Shown here in pieces: positions 15,212 through 23,986 of a stretch of DNA of 33,107 nucleotides. The stretch comes from Bacteroidota bacterium. GTDB taxonomy: Bacteria > Bacteroidota > Bacteroidia > Chitinophagales > Saprospiraceae. Position numbers and translations under genes: made by a program. How positions within the stretch are numbered: position 1 is the stretch's first letter; the number at the start of each line of letters is the position of its first letter. The notes below the pieces were generated by a model. That model was given only the letters and a program-made list of their open reading frames with translations, had not been told where the DNA came from and searched no databases. Location: assembly GCA_024642665.1 (NCBI GenBank), contig JAHEAR010000036.1, positions 1-33,107 on the forward strand. The letters are read 5' to 3'.

Positions 15212-17446
15212 ATGCTGTTGCACCTAAAGAGAATATTCCCTACAATTGATTACCTGCTTTTTGGCTTGATGCTTCTTTCACTTGTGAGCTGTAGGTCAGA
15301 TACATCCGTTGACACAATCGCTGATCAGGCGTCTGAATATGTGGGCTCCGGTACCTGCATAACCTGCCATTCTGCTGAATATGAAGACTGGATACAATCC
15401 GATCATTTTGCAGCGATGCAGCCGGCAAATGATTCAACCGTTTTGGGAGATTTTGACAATGTTACTTTCATGGCCGATGGTGTGACAAATAAGTTTTTTA
15501 GAAAAGGGGAAAAGTATTTTATAAATACGCAGGGGGAGGATGGTCTCAATCACGATTATGAAATTGCCTATACATTTGGTGTCTACCCACTCCAACAATA
15601 TTTAATAGCATTTCCTGGTGGACGATTTCAAACGACACGCGCAAGTTGGGATAGCCGTGAGGATAGATGGTTTCATCAATATACCGATCAGGAGATAGAT
15701 CATAGCGATTGGTTGCATTGGACAGGTGCCAGCCAGAATTGGAATACTATGTGTGCTTCATGCCATTCAACTGATCTGCAAAAAAATTACATGGTGGAGT
15801 CAGATTCCTTTGCTACGGTCTGGAACGAAGTCAATGTAAGTTGTGAAAGTTGTCACGGTCCGGGGAGTGCGCATATAGCCTTTGTCAATTCTGCAGCTTA
15901 TGGAAAAGGTGAGCGATTAGTGAATAGTGGATTGGCTTATGGGAGAGATACAACGGCGCAAAGGCAAATCAATGCATGTGCCTCGTGTCATGCCCGCAAA
16001 TCCGATATTTCGCCGGATATCGTACGCTCCGATGAGCTAATGGATAATCTGATACCCCAGGTGTTAAGTAATGAATTTTATTTCGCAGATGGTCAGATCA
16101 GGGAAGAGGATTATGTGTATGGCTCGTTTATACAAAGCAAGATGTTTCAAAACAATGTCAGATGCACCAATTGTCATAATCCGCATTCAGGTAAGGTGAA
16201 AGCAGAAGGAAATGCATTGTGTTTGAATTGTCACACATCTAATTATAATACGTCTGCGCACCATTTTCATGCACCGGAATCAGAAGGGGCACAATGTGTG
16301 AATTGCCACATGGTCGCCAGAACCTATATGGGCAATGATCATCGAAGGGACCACAGTTTTAGAGTACCCCGACCGGATCAGTCAGTGAAATTTGGAACGC
16401 CTAATGCCTGCACTAATTGTCATCAGGAGAAAACAGATAGCTGGGCCAGTCAAACGGTGAGCGAATGGTATGGCCCTAACAGGCGATATCATTTTTCAGA
16501 TGATCTGATTCCGGGGAGTTTGCAGGATTCAACTTCCGAAGGTCATCTGCTTAACTTATTGTCAGAAACTTTACAACCCGCTATCGCGAGAGCTACTGCA
16601 GCTTATTATCTGGGACAGGTGCCAAGTATGAATAGCATATCAGAATTGATCCTTGCGACTGCAGACAGCATGGCGCTTGTCCGCTATCAGGCTATTCGGG
16701 CCCTGGAAAATTTTCCACCGGAATTATGGCGGTACAAAGTTTCTGCGGGGCTTAGTGATCAAGTCAGAGCGGTGCGAATCGCCGCCGGTGATTTATATCA
16801 TCGTCTATCCCCTGAGAGCATTCCCGCTGAAGCAAAGGAAGCCTATACCCTGGCAGATGAAGAGAACCTTGATTTTCTGGAATATCAAACTGATTTTTCG
16901 GTCGGTAATGTAATGATGGCAGATTATGAATTGCAGGAAGGAAATTATGAAAATGCCATCCGGTATTATCTCCGTGGATTGCAAAAGGACAGTCTGATGA
17001 ATTATGCACGACTGAATCTGGCTACAGTGTATAGTATCGTAGGCAGGAATGCAGAGGCATTGAAAATGTTACATCAGGCTGTACAGATAGATCCGCTGAA
17101 TGACCGTATTTATTATAATCTGGGTTTGTTGCAGTATGAGCTTAACGATGCAGATGCAGCCATGGTATCTTTTCAAAAAGCTGTTGATCTCAAATCATTG
17201 AATCCGGGAGTCTATTATAATTATGGTCTGTTGCTTCAGCAGGAAAAAAAGTTCAAAGCGGCAGAGGCCATTTACTTAAAAGGAATTCAATTGGATCCTC
17301 AGGGGGTTAATCTCAATTATGCGCTGGCACTTTTTTATCTGGAGCAGGACAAATGGACAGAAGCGGTTAAGCACGGGCAATTGCTGAAAACAATGGATCC
17401 CGCAAATCCGGATTTCGAAATGCTCTTCCAGCAACTGGGTCTTTAA
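15212..17446 (+). CDS. Octahaem c-type cytochrome lipoprotein with TPR domain
   Basis: A 744-residue exported protein with a lipobox (LVSC, Cys27). Eight CxxCH haem-binding motifs start at about residues 49, 191, 211, 256, 318, 337, 362 and 400. A helical middle (about 440-545) has HEAT-like runs, for example LVRYQAIRALENFPPELW. At least three TPR units fill about 560-735, with the motif ALKMLHQAVQIDPLNDRIYYNLGLLQYELND. Haem groups are attached in the periplasm, where it probably carries or receives electrons; the TPRs would bind a partner. The family is seen in Bacteroidota and Planctomycetes but its reaction is unclear. It has its own 207-base upstream spacer, so it is probably transcribed apart from SulP. 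No obvious reductase partner is adjacent. Confidence 0.93.
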   Translation: MLLHLKRIFPTIDYLLFGLMLLSLVSCRSDTSVDTIADQASEYVGSGTCITCHSAEYEDWIQSDHFAAMQPANDSTVLGDFDNVTFMADGVTNKFFRKGEKYFINTQGEDGLNHDYEIAYTFGVYPLQQYLIAFPGGRFQTTRASWDSREDRWFHQYTDQEIDHSDWLHWTGASQNWNTMCASCHSTDLQKNYMVESDSFATVWNEVNVSCESCHGPGSAHIAFVNSAAYGKGERLVNSGLAYGRDTTAQRQINACASCHARKSDISPDIVRSDELMDNLIPQVLSNEFYFADGQIREEDYVYGSFIQSKMFQNNVRCTNCHNPHSGKVKAEGNALCLNCHTSNYNTSAHHFHAPESEGAQCVNCHMVARTYMGNDHRRDHSFRVPRPDQSVKFGTPNACTNCHQEKTDSWASQTVSEWYGPNRRYHFSDDLIPGSLQDSTSEGHLLNLLSETLQPAIARATAAYYLGQVPSMNSISELILATADSMALVRYQAIRALENFPPELWRYKVSAGLSDQVRAVRIAAGDLYHRLSPESIPAEAKEAYTLADEENLDFLEYQTDFSVGNVMMADYELQEGNYENAIRYYLRGLQKDSLMNYARLNLATVYSIVGRNAEALKMLHQAVQIDPLNDRIYYNLGLLQYELNDADAAMVSFQKAVDLKSLNPGVYYNYGLLLQQEKKFKAAEAIYLKGIQLDPQGVNLNYALALFYLEQDKWTEAVKHGQLLKTMDPANPDFEMLFQQLGL

Positions 17447-17566
17447 TGAGTTTGCAAAATTATGCTACCTGTTCTGCGGTGCCTTTCGATTTTTTATTGT
17501 AAATATTTCGTACAGACGGATAAAATAAAGTATTCACCAACAATTAATCATATTTTGCAAGTACAA

Positions 17567-18346
17567 ATGAATCGATTGATTATGACTAAATATGCTTCAC
17601 TCCTTTTATTGTTGCTGTTTATGACAAGTCAAAATTTGACAGCTCAGGAAGAATCCATGGATAAGGACAAGGTTGGAAAAAACTTTAAAAATGTTGTCCG
17701 CATGAATATTACAAACCCATTAATATTTGGGTCAGGGTCCATAGTTTTAGGGTATGAAAGAGTGCTCAATAAACACCAAAGTTTCTCTGTAAATGTCGGA
17801 CGGATGCAGCTTCCAAAATTTGGACTTTTTAACTTTAGCGATTCAACCGCTCAGATTAACAAATCAACAAAGGAGAGTGGATTTAGTGTTACTGGTGATT
17901 ATCGTTTTTATCTGGCTTCGGAAAACAAGTATGCAGCTCCCCGCGGATTATACATCGGCCCTTATGCAACCTTTGTAAAGATGGGTCGGGAGAATTCCTG
18001 GGATTTGAATACTGACAATTTTGAAGGCAAAGTCGGTACAAATCTGAATTTACAATTTTTTGCCGCGGGCGTCCAGCTGGGGTATCAGTTTGTCATATGG
18101 AAAAGGGTTGCCCTTGACTTTGTTTTGATTGGGCCGGGTATTGCCTTTTATGAATTGAGTGCTGGTTTAGATACTGATCTTGATCCTAATGATGAGAGTA
18201 TATTGTTCGACAAAATAGATGAAATCCTTCAGGAAAAATTTCCGGCCTATAACTTTGTTTTTGATGGCAGTTTTAAAAAATCCGGGTCTGCTAAAACGAC
18301 CAGTATTGGCTACCGTTACGTTATTCATTTAGGCTTCCTGTTTTAA
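17567..18346 (+). CDS. Exported envelope protein, probable outer-membrane barrel (unknown function)
   Basis: From ATG 17567 a 259-residue protein with a signal peptide (MTKYASLLLLLLFMTSQNLTAQ, from an internal ATG at 17582 that is an alternative start). The mature chain has regularly spaced aromatic beta-strands: GSIVLGYERVLNKHQSFSVNVGRM, GFSVTGDYRFYL, LYIGPYATF and a final GYRYVIHLGFLF ending in Phe, a barrel-type C-terminus. It resembles DUF3575-like proteins in the GYERVL opening, but I cannot confirm this. Upstream codons (MLPVLRCLSIFYC) lack a plausible start and belong to the spacer. The next gene starts 32 bases later, so it may share a transcript. Confidence 0.7.
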   Translation: MNRLIMTKYASLLLLLLFMTSQNLTAQEESMDKDKVGKNFKNVVRMNITNPLIFGSGSIVLGYERVLNKHQSFSVNVGRMQLPKFGLFNFSDSTAQINKSTKESGFSVTGDYRFYLASENKYAAPRGLYIGPYATFVKMGRENSWDLNTDNFEGKVGTNLNLQFFAAGVQLGYQFVIWKRVALDFVLIGPGIAFYELSAGLDTDLDPNDESILFDKIDEILQEKFPAYNFVFDGSFKKSGSAKTTSIGYRYVIHLGFLF

Positions 18347-18378
18347 AGATGCTGGCCCTGTCTTTATAGTATTTACGC

Positions 18379-18903
18379 ATGTCAAAAGAACAAAAAGAAA
18401 ATCATAAAAAGGGGCCATCATATGCTCCGAAAAGAAGCCTGAAGAAGGCTATTCTGCTGACGGGGATGAGTTCAATTATTGTTCTATTGCTTCTTTTCTT
18501 TTTCTTTCGACCTGAATGGTCAGCAGTTCAAAGAGTGGAGACAACCCCTTTCACCACCGACGCTGATCAAGATACTATTCATCAGCTTAATCCACCTGAT
18601 TTAAGTCGACTACAAGGTCGCTGGAAGCGAACGGACGGTGATTATATTATGGAGATACAAAACACCTCTTCAAATGGAGTTGTGGTGGCAGGTTACTTTA
18701 ATCCAAAGCCTATTCATGTAGGACGGGCAGCATGGGCCATTGACAAAGGAAGCCTCTATGTGATGGTTGAATTGCAGGATGTGAATTATCCCGGATCAAC
18801 GTACGGACTTCAATATGATCGTGATGCGGACAAACTGACCGGGATGTATTTTCAGGCAGTGGAAGAAAGTACTTTTCAGGTGGAGTTTGAGCGGGAAAAA
18901 TAA
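18379..18903 (+). CDS. Single-span membrane protein of unknown function
   Basis: A 174-residue protein. It begins with a basic cytoplasmic segment (KEQKENHKKGPSYAPKRSLKK), then one membrane segment at about residues 24-44 (ILLTGMSSIIVLLLLFFFF), so the rest is on the periplasmic side. The outer part, from about residue 74, is a small beta-rich domain: LQGRWKRTDGDYIMEIQ, VVVAGYFNPKPIHVGRA, LYVMVELQDVNYPGSTYGLQY and KLTGMYFQ. The GRW opening and the strand pattern look like a small calycin/lipocalin-type barrel, but this is only a shape similarity. No homologue was recognised. It follows the previous gene by 32 bases. Confidence 0.65.
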   Translation: MSKEQKENHKKGPSYAPKRSLKKAILLTGMSSIIVLLLLFFFFRPEWSAVQRVETTPFTTDADQDTIHQLNPPDLSRLQGRWKRTDGDYIMEIQNTSSNGVVVAGYFNPKPIHVGRAAWAIDKGSLYVMVELQDVNYPGSTYGLQYDRDADKLTGMYFQAVEESTFQVEFEREK

Positions 18904-19007
18904 TTTGTATAGGAATTTACAGTTATTGCCATTACAGCACAGACCGATTTTATATAAAAAGATATTCTATTATCTTTATTTAATCAGCCAACTTTATCAG
19001 ATGTTGG

Positions 19008-19031
19008 TTTGAGTTCGAAATTTTACTCAAA
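19008..19031. repeat. Inverted repeat TTTGAGT-N10-ACTCAAA before a barrel gene
   Basis: Perfect 7-base arms with a 10-base centre, 17 bases before ATG 19049. A TATCTTTA box (one base off consensus) lies at 18971-18978, so the repeat would sit in the leader, possibly as an operator or a stem-loop. It could be chance in AT-rich DNA. Confidence 0.3.
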
Positions 19032-19048
19032 AAGTGTAATCGAATCCT

Positions 19049-19699
19049 ATGAAACATTTTTGGACTACCTCATTTTTTTTGTTCTTTTTTTCCTGTAGCC
19101 TTTTAGGTCAGACCAGATCTTACTGGACCGGTGGAATGGATATGAATTTTTCTTTTGCCGATGTTGAGGTCAATGATGTTCAGGGAGATGTGTTGATGCG
19201 ATGGGCACCTTTCGTAAATGTGCATACCTATTTCAATATGGACATCAGCACTAAGTTCGGATTTCTTACCGGACTGGGGATTAGTAACGTGGGGTATATC
19301 TACGATAACTATACAGAACCGTCGACCGCAATTGTGTATAAAAAGAAATTCAGGACGTATAATCTTGGTATTCCGGTAGCCTTAAAGTTTGGTGATCTGG
19401 CCAAATGGTATGTATATGCGGGATATGAAGTTGAATTTCCATTCGTGTACAAGGAAAAAACATTTGACGGTAAGGATAAGATCAATAAAATAACCGGATG
19501 GTTCAGTGATCGACAAAATAGTTTTCTGCATGGACCATTTATTGGAGTTCGATTCTTTGATGGTGGAACGATCAAGTTTAAATATTACATTTCTGAATTT
19601 CACAATCAGGATTTTATGGATAGTTCAGGAAACAAACCTTACGCAGGGCTGAAAGCAAATATCTTTTATTTCTCCCTGGGTTATTTGCTTGAAAGGTGA
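19049..19699 (+). CDS. Small outer-membrane beta-barrel protein (unknown function)
   Basis: A 216-residue exported protein with signal peptide MKHFWTTSFFLFFFSCSLLGQ, possibly with a lipobox-like Cys at residue 16 although the Leu-Gly-Gln cleavage looks more like signal peptidase I. The mature part has strands typical of Bacteroidota 8-stranded barrels: FGFLTGLGISNVGYIYDN, YNLGIPVALKFGDL, WYVYAGYEVEFPF and a closing ANIFYFSLGYLLER. Function unknown. The gene stands alone between two spacers and may be controlled through the inverted repeat upstream. Confidence 0.75.
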   Translation: MKHFWTTSFFLFFFSCSLLGQTRSYWTGGMDMNFSFADVEVNDVQGDVLMRWAPFVNVHTYFNMDISTKFGFLTGLGISNVGYIYDNYTEPSTAIVYKKKFRTYNLGIPVALKFGDLAKWYVYAGYEVEFPFVYKEKTFDGKDKINKITGWFSDRQNSFLHGPFIGVRFFDGGTIKFKYYISEFHNQDFMDSSGNKPYAGLKANIFYFSLGYLLER

Positions 19700-19867
19700 T
19701 TATTATCTTCTTCACCCTACGTTTTTTCAGCGAAGTTCTTTTGTAAGCAATTAAGCCCCAGTGGAAGAGGCTATAGGTGGAATAACGTAAATATCCTGTA
19801 ATTTTTAAACCTTTCCTTTACTTCGGTAGTTTGGTAGGTGATATCTTGGAAATTAAAATTGATTTAT

Positions 19868-21433
19868 ATGAGTTTAAGAACATTTTTTATTCCTGTCGTT
19901 ATCCTGATGATGGCCAATGCCTTGCAGGCCCAACAGAAACCTAATATCCTGGTGATATGGGGGGATGACATCGGCACGTGGAACATCAGCCACAACAATC
20001 GTGGCATGATGGGCTATCAAACACCTAATATTGACAGAATTGCAAAAGAAGGTGTTGCATTTACTGATTATTATGGTCAGCAATCCTGTACTGCGGGGCG
20101 CGCTGCTTTTCTGGGGGGGAATGTACCTGTCAGAACTGGAATGACAAAGGTGGGCATGCCGAGTGCAAAAGAAGGTTGGCAAAAGACAGATGTAACAATA
20201 GCCACCGTGCTGAAATCGCAAGGATATGCTACCGGTCAGTTTGGTAAAAATCACCAGGGAGACCGTGATGAACATTTGCCAACGATGCATGGTTTTGATG
20301 AGTTTTTTGGTAATCTGTATCACTTAAATGCGGAAGAAGAACCTGAAAACGAAGATTATCCTACGGATATGATTATGGCTAATGGCAAGTCTTTTGGAGA
20401 AGTTTTTGGTCCAAGAGGAGTTTTGCATTGTTGGGCTGATGGAAAGGGTGGTCAACGTATTGAGGATACCGGACCCCTCACCAAAAAGCGAATGGAAACG
20501 GTTGACGATGAAACCCTTGCAGAAGCAAAGCGCTTCATACGAGACCATGTTAAAGCAGGAGAGCCATTTTTCTGCTGGTGGAATGGTACGCGAATGCACT
20601 TCAGGACGCACGTGAAGGAAGAGCATCGGGGCATCAGTGGGCAGGATGAATATGGCGACGGTATGGTGGAGCACGATATGCATGTTGGCGAGTTGCTCGA
20701 CTTGCTGGACGAGTTAGGCATTACGGATAACACGGTTGTGCTGTATTCTACAGACAACGGACCACACTATAATACATGGCCGGATGCCGGAACTACCCCT
20801 TTTCATGGTGAGAAGAACTCTAACTGGGAAGGTGCTTACAGAGTGCCTGCATTCATTCGTTGGCCTGATCATTTCCTTACTGATGCAACATTGAATGGAA
20901 TAGTAGCACATGAAGACTGGTTGCCTACTTTTTCTGCTATTGCCGGAAATGATAAAATTACTGATCAACTCAGAAATGGGGTTACGCTAAACGGCCGTAG
21001 TTATAAAAACTATATAGATGGATCAAATCAGTTAGATTATTTAACTGGTAAGGTTAAAGAGTCTCCTCGACAAGGATTTGTTTATGTGAATGATGGAGGA
21101 GAAGTAGCGGCATTGCGATACGGAGACTGGAAAGTTAATTTCCTTGAAAACCGGGGGGATCAATTACAGATTTGGCTGGAACCTTTCGTGCATTTACGCG
21201 CACCGTATCTGTTTAATTTGCGAAGGGATCCTTTTGAAAAAGCACTGGAAGGATCTAACACGTATTACGATTGGTATATTGACAGGGCATTTATCATTAC
21301 TCCGATTCAGCAGTATGCCATTAAGTTTCTAAGTACCTTTAAAGACTACCCACCAAGTCAGACGGCTGGGGACTGGAGTCTGGACAAAGTGCAGAAACAA
21401 GTGGAGCAGATGACTACAGGAACAACCAAGTAG
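19868..21433 (+). CDS. S1-type (formylglycine) sulfatase
   Basis: A 521-residue exported hydrolase that removes sulfate esters. Signal peptide MSLRTFFIPVVILMMANALQAQ, then PNILVIWGDDIG (Asp-Asp for calcium, residues 33-34). The active-site motif is CTAGR (Cys74 to Arg78) in QQSCTAGRAAFLGG, the Cys-x-Ala-x-Arg form that is converted to formylglycine. Later motifs include GQFGKNHQGDRDEHLPT and YSTDNGPHYNTWPDAGTTPF. The close match of these stretches to marine arylsulfatases with the phrase GYQTPNIDRIAKEG is clear, but the sugar or aromatic substrate cannot be told. The ATG at 19868 is used rather than a GTG at 19838. A strong terminator at 21464-21505 follows. A maturase gene is not in this window. 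Confidence 0.95.
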   Translation: MSLRTFFIPVVILMMANALQAQQKPNILVIWGDDIGTWNISHNNRGMMGYQTPNIDRIAKEGVAFTDYYGQQSCTAGRAAFLGGNVPVRTGMTKVGMPSAKEGWQKTDVTIATVLKSQGYATGQFGKNHQGDRDEHLPTMHGFDEFFGNLYHLNAEEEPENEDYPTDMIMANGKSFGEVFGPRGVLHCWADGKGGQRIEDTGPLTKKRMETVDDETLAEAKRFIRDHVKAGEPFFCWWNGTRMHFRTHVKEEHRGISGQDEYGDGMVEHDMHVGELLDLLDELGITDNTVVLYSTDNGPHYNTWPDAGTTPFHGEKNSNWEGAYRVPAFIRWPDHFLTDATLNGIVAHEDWLPTFSAIAGNDKITDQLRNGVTLNGRSYKNYIDGSNQLDYLTGKVKESPRQGFVYVNDGGEVAALRYGDWKVNFLENRGDQLQIWLEPFVHLRAPYLFNLRRDPFEKALEGSNTYYDWYIDRAFIITPIQQYAIKFLSTFKDYPPSQTAGDWSLDKVQKQVEQMTTGTTK

Positions 21434-21463
21434 TCGTACCAATAAAAATTATGAATTAAAAGA

Positions 21464-21505
21464 AGATTGAAAGGTGCTGACAAGGGCATCTTTCAATCTT
21501 TTTTT
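21464..21505 (+). terminator. Strong intrinsic terminator after the sulfatase gene
   Basis: A 14-bp stem (AGATTGAAAGGTGC pairing with GCATCTTTCAATCT, one G-U wobble) with an 8-base loop, followed by seven T residues. It lies 31 bases past the sulfatase stop and ends only 30 bases before the HAD-lipoprotein ATG at 21536. Confidence 0.92.
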
Positions 21506-21535
21506 ATATTTAAAATTCATACAATAGATTGCCTT

Positions 21536-22567
21536 ATGCATATTCGAATAGTTCAATTAGTCGTTGTCTTCGCCTTCATAACCACTTTTGGTTGTAATGA
21601 ATCATCTCAAAAAGAGCGAAGTCAAGCCGTTAAAGCGGCAGAAGCGGATCCACTGCCCTCATGGAATGAAGGCACTACCAAAAATGCAATTATTGATTTT
21701 GTGACTAAGACTACAACGGCAGAGGGTCCGGATTTTATTCCGGTAGCCGACCGAATCGCATGTTTTGATAACGATGGTAATCTGTGGTCCGAGCAACCGA
21801 TGTATTTTCAATTGTACTTTGCTATTGACAGAGTTAAACAATTAGCACAGGAACATCCGGAGTGGAAGACCGAACAGCCATTTAAAGCAGTGTTGGAAGA
21901 TGATATGGAAACGTTGCTGAGCTTTGGTGAACATGGGATTATTCAGCTTGTCATGGCAAGTCATGCAGGTATGTCCACAGAGGAATTTGCCACTATCGTC
22001 AGGGAGTGGCTCCGTACATCGAATCACCCTCGATTTAACCGACCGTTTAATGAACTCATATACCAGCCAATGGTGGAGTTACTGACCTATCTCAGAGCGA
22101 ATGACTTTAAGACGTTTATTGTATCGGGAGGCGGGGTCGAATTTATGCGGGCCTGGACGGAGGAGGCCTACGGAATACCACCAGATCAGGTCGTGGGTAG
22201 CTCCATTCAAACCAGATTGGATACGATAGATGATAAGCTGGTTGTTATGCGTCTGCCAAAAATGGACTTTGTTGATGATAAAGAAGGAAAACCGATTGGG
22301 ATTAATAAATATATCGGTACCCGACCTGTCTTTGCTTCCGGAAATTCAGATGGTGATCTTCAGATGATACGATGGACGACCGAGGGAGAAGGTCCTCGAT
22401 TTGGATTATATGTTCACCATACAGATGCCGAGCGAGAGTGGGCCTATGATCGCGAGTCACACATCGGTCGACTGGATAAAGGACTGGATGAAGCAGTAGA
22501 AAAAGGTTGGACAGTGATTGATATGAAGAAGGACTGGAAAGTTATTTATCCATTTGAACGTAATTGA
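21536..22567 (+). CDS. HAD-superfamily hydrolase, probable lipoprotein
   Basis: A 343-residue protein. The ATG at 21536 gives a signal region (MHIRIVQLVVVFAFITTFGC) with a plausible lipid-modified Cys20. The HAD fold follows: motif I FDNDGNLW (residues 77-84) with both aspartates, motif II FIVSGGG (about 194-200, Ser197), and the motif IV GNSDGD (about 269-274). Motif I normally reads DxDGT; here Thr is Asn. Related periplasmic HAD proteins sit beside S1 sulfatases of the same type in marine bacteria, which fits this pair. A phosphatase-like reaction is likely but the substrate is unknown. The upstream terminator separates it from the sulfatase gene, so transcription must start or read through within 30 bases. 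Confidence 0.88.
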   Translation: MHIRIVQLVVVFAFITTFGCNESSQKERSQAVKAAEADPLPSWNEGTTKNAIIDFVTKTTTAEGPDFIPVADRIACFDNDGNLWSEQPMYFQLYFAIDRVKQLAQEHPEWKTEQPFKAVLEDDMETLLSFGEHGIIQLVMASHAGMSTEEFATIVREWLRTSNHPRFNRPFNELIYQPMVELLTYLRANDFKTFIVSGGGVEFMRAWTEEAYGIPPDQVVGSSIQTRLDTIDDKLVVMRLPKMDFVDDKEGKPIGINKYIGTRPVFASGNSDGDLQMIRWTTEGEGPRFGLYVHHTDAEREWAYDRESHIGRLDKGLDEAVEKGWTVIDMKKDWKVIYPFERN

Positions 22568-22623
22568 AATTGTGGTTTTAGTTTTCAACCTTGATGTGAT
22601 AGGGTTTTTATGCAGTTAATTTA

Positions 22624-22646
22624 TCATTCTGATCAAATCAGAATGA
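22624..22646. repeat. Inverted repeat TCATTCTGAT-CAA-ATCAGAATGA
   Basis: Perfect 10-base arms with a 3-base loop, 57 bases after the HAD stop and 65 bases before the YqhA-family start. There is no T run on either side, so it is not a standard terminator. It may be a stabilising hairpin at a transcript end or an operator for the downstream gene. Confidence 0.6.
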
Positions 22647-22711
22647 AAGATTTAATATCTATATTGCACTTGTAGAATTGTTCAATCTAACGTATAAGCA
22701 TCTTTTAGACT

Positions 22712-23170
22712 ATGCAAAAAATCCTTAATGCTTCCATTCTTGTCGTAGTATTTGTAACATTTATCAATGGATTATTCTTCTTTTATTTTGGAATAAAGGT
22801 AAGTGTACAAACCTATTTAGGGGTTATTCAAAACAATGTAGAACACCCCGGAGTCCACATCGTGGAAGCATTGGATTTAATACTGATTGGGTTTGTATTT
22901 ATTATTTTTTCTGTTGGTCTGTCTAAGCTTTTTTTAACGGATTATTCTTTTTTGAAGGGATATGAACTACCCTGGCTTCAGCTTAAAGATTTCAATCAGT
23001 TAAAAACTTTACTGATTTCAGCTATTCTTGTGGCTCTATTTGTGGCCTGGATTCCTGAGGCACCTATTTTTCAAACAGGGGTTGAAGTATTTGATTGGAC
23101 AGAATTTATTTTCCCCCTTTCATTGCTAATTATGGCCGCTGCTGCAAGACTTATAAAGGAATTACATTAA
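22712..23170 (+). CDS. UPF0114 (YqhA) family membrane protein
   Basis: A 152-residue protein with about four hydrophobic segments. The pattern EALDLILIGFVFIIFSVGLSKLF (about residues 51-73) and LPWLQLKDFNQLKTLLISAILVAL (about 86-109) match the family YqhA/UPF0114. Its role is unknown; it is an inner-membrane protein. It is preceded by a palindrome and an AT-rich spacer and followed by a DUF502 gene 163 bases later. No exact -7 box was seen. Confidence 0.85.
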   Translation: MQKILNASILVVVFVTFINGLFFFYFGIKVSVQTYLGVIQNNVEHPGVHIVEALDLILIGFVFIIFSVGLSKLFLTDYSFLKGYELPWLQLKDFNQLKTLLISAILVALFVAWIPEAPIFQTGVEVFDWTEFIFPLSLLIMAAAARLIKELH

Positions 23171-23333
23171 CTTCTGATTTAATAAAAAGGCGGCGTATTA
23201 TTTATCTTTTCAAACCGTTTGTATCGCCCTCTGCCTTACGCTGGATCCGGCATGTATCCAGAAGATAGAATTTGTAATTGTGTAATCGTTGTGTAAGTCC
23301 AATTGACTCCTTTCACCTAAAGCAAGTTATCCG

Positions 23334-23909
23334 ATGAAACCTATTTATTCTTTTTTACGAAACACCCTTACCGGTGGTATTTTATTCCTGTTGCCTGTAA
23401 TACTGATTTTTATGCTGCTTAAAAAAGCACATGAAATATTGGCCATAATCGTTACACCAATAGCGGATCTTTTACCTGACATGTTTTTGGGTTTTGATGG
23501 AAGTAGAACGGTGGCTCTTATGCTCATGATAGTGATTTGTTTTCTTAGTGGTTTGATATTCAGATCATCATATATAAAACGTCATATTGACAAAGTAGAA
23601 GACAATTTTTTATCCCATGTTCCAGGATATACATTGATCAAATCAGTCACTGCAGACGCATTGGGACATCAAACTGAGTATAGTTTGATTACAGTATTAG
23701 TGACGGAAGGAGAGAAGAGTAAAATAGGTTTTTTGACAGAAGAGCAGGGCGACCAGTGTGTTGTTTTTTTTCCTGAACCGTTGAAATCAGATTCAGGGGA
23801 AGTGGTCATTCTCCCAACTTCTGCCGTTAAAAAGTTGAATGTGCCAAGCAATAAAATAACGCTTGGAATGAAGCGATTTGGAAAAGGTTTAATCCAATAT
23901 GTCGATTAA
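23334..23909 (+). CDS. DUF502 family membrane protein
   Basis: A 191-residue protein with two membrane segments: about residues 12-34 (TGGILFLLPVILIFMLLKKAHEI region) and 58-76 (TVALMLMIVICFLSGLIF). The rest is a soluble domain with the family pattern: KVEDNFLSHVPGYTLIKSV, an SLITVLVTEGEKSKIGFLTEE stretch, and VVFFPEPLKSDSGEVVILPTSAVKKL, which corresponds to the FxPTxPNPTSG-like segment of DUF502. The function is unknown; the family sits in the inner membrane. It is upstream of the DUF481 gene, but an exact -7 box at 23919 lies between them, so they may be separate transcripts. Confidence 0.85.
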   Translation: MKPIYSFLRNTLTGGILFLLPVILIFMLLKKAHEILAIIVTPIADLLPDMFLGFDGSRTVALMLMIVICFLSGLIFRSSYIKRHIDKVEDNFLSHVPGYTLIKSVTADALGHQTEYSLITVLVTEGEKSKIGFLTEEQGDQCVVFFPEPLKSDSGEVVILPTSAVKKLNVPSNKITLGMKRFGKGLIQYVD

Positions 23910-23918
23910 TCAAATGCT

Positions 23919-23926
23919 TATATTTG
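23919..23926 (+). promoter_or_regulatory. TATATTTG -7 box upstream of the DUF481 gene
   Basis: An exact TAnnTTTG match in the short spacer after the DUF502 stop (23909). It would give a leader of about 55 bases to ATG 23987. No -33 TTG seen. Confidence 0.4.
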
Positions 23927-23986
23927 TCCAGATTGATTGTAAATGAGTCCCATCTTTTTGATGTTTAATTTTAAACTTTGTTCAGT

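Noticed and set aside
20324-20683. Long open frames on the minus strand across the sulfatase gene
   Set aside because: They mirror the coding bias of the sulfatase frame and have no domain, start context or promoter of their own.
23241-23261. Inverted repeat CTGGAT-N9-ATCCAG between YqhA-family and DUF502 genes
   Set aside because: Short arms and no T run; could be chance, not enough for a feature.
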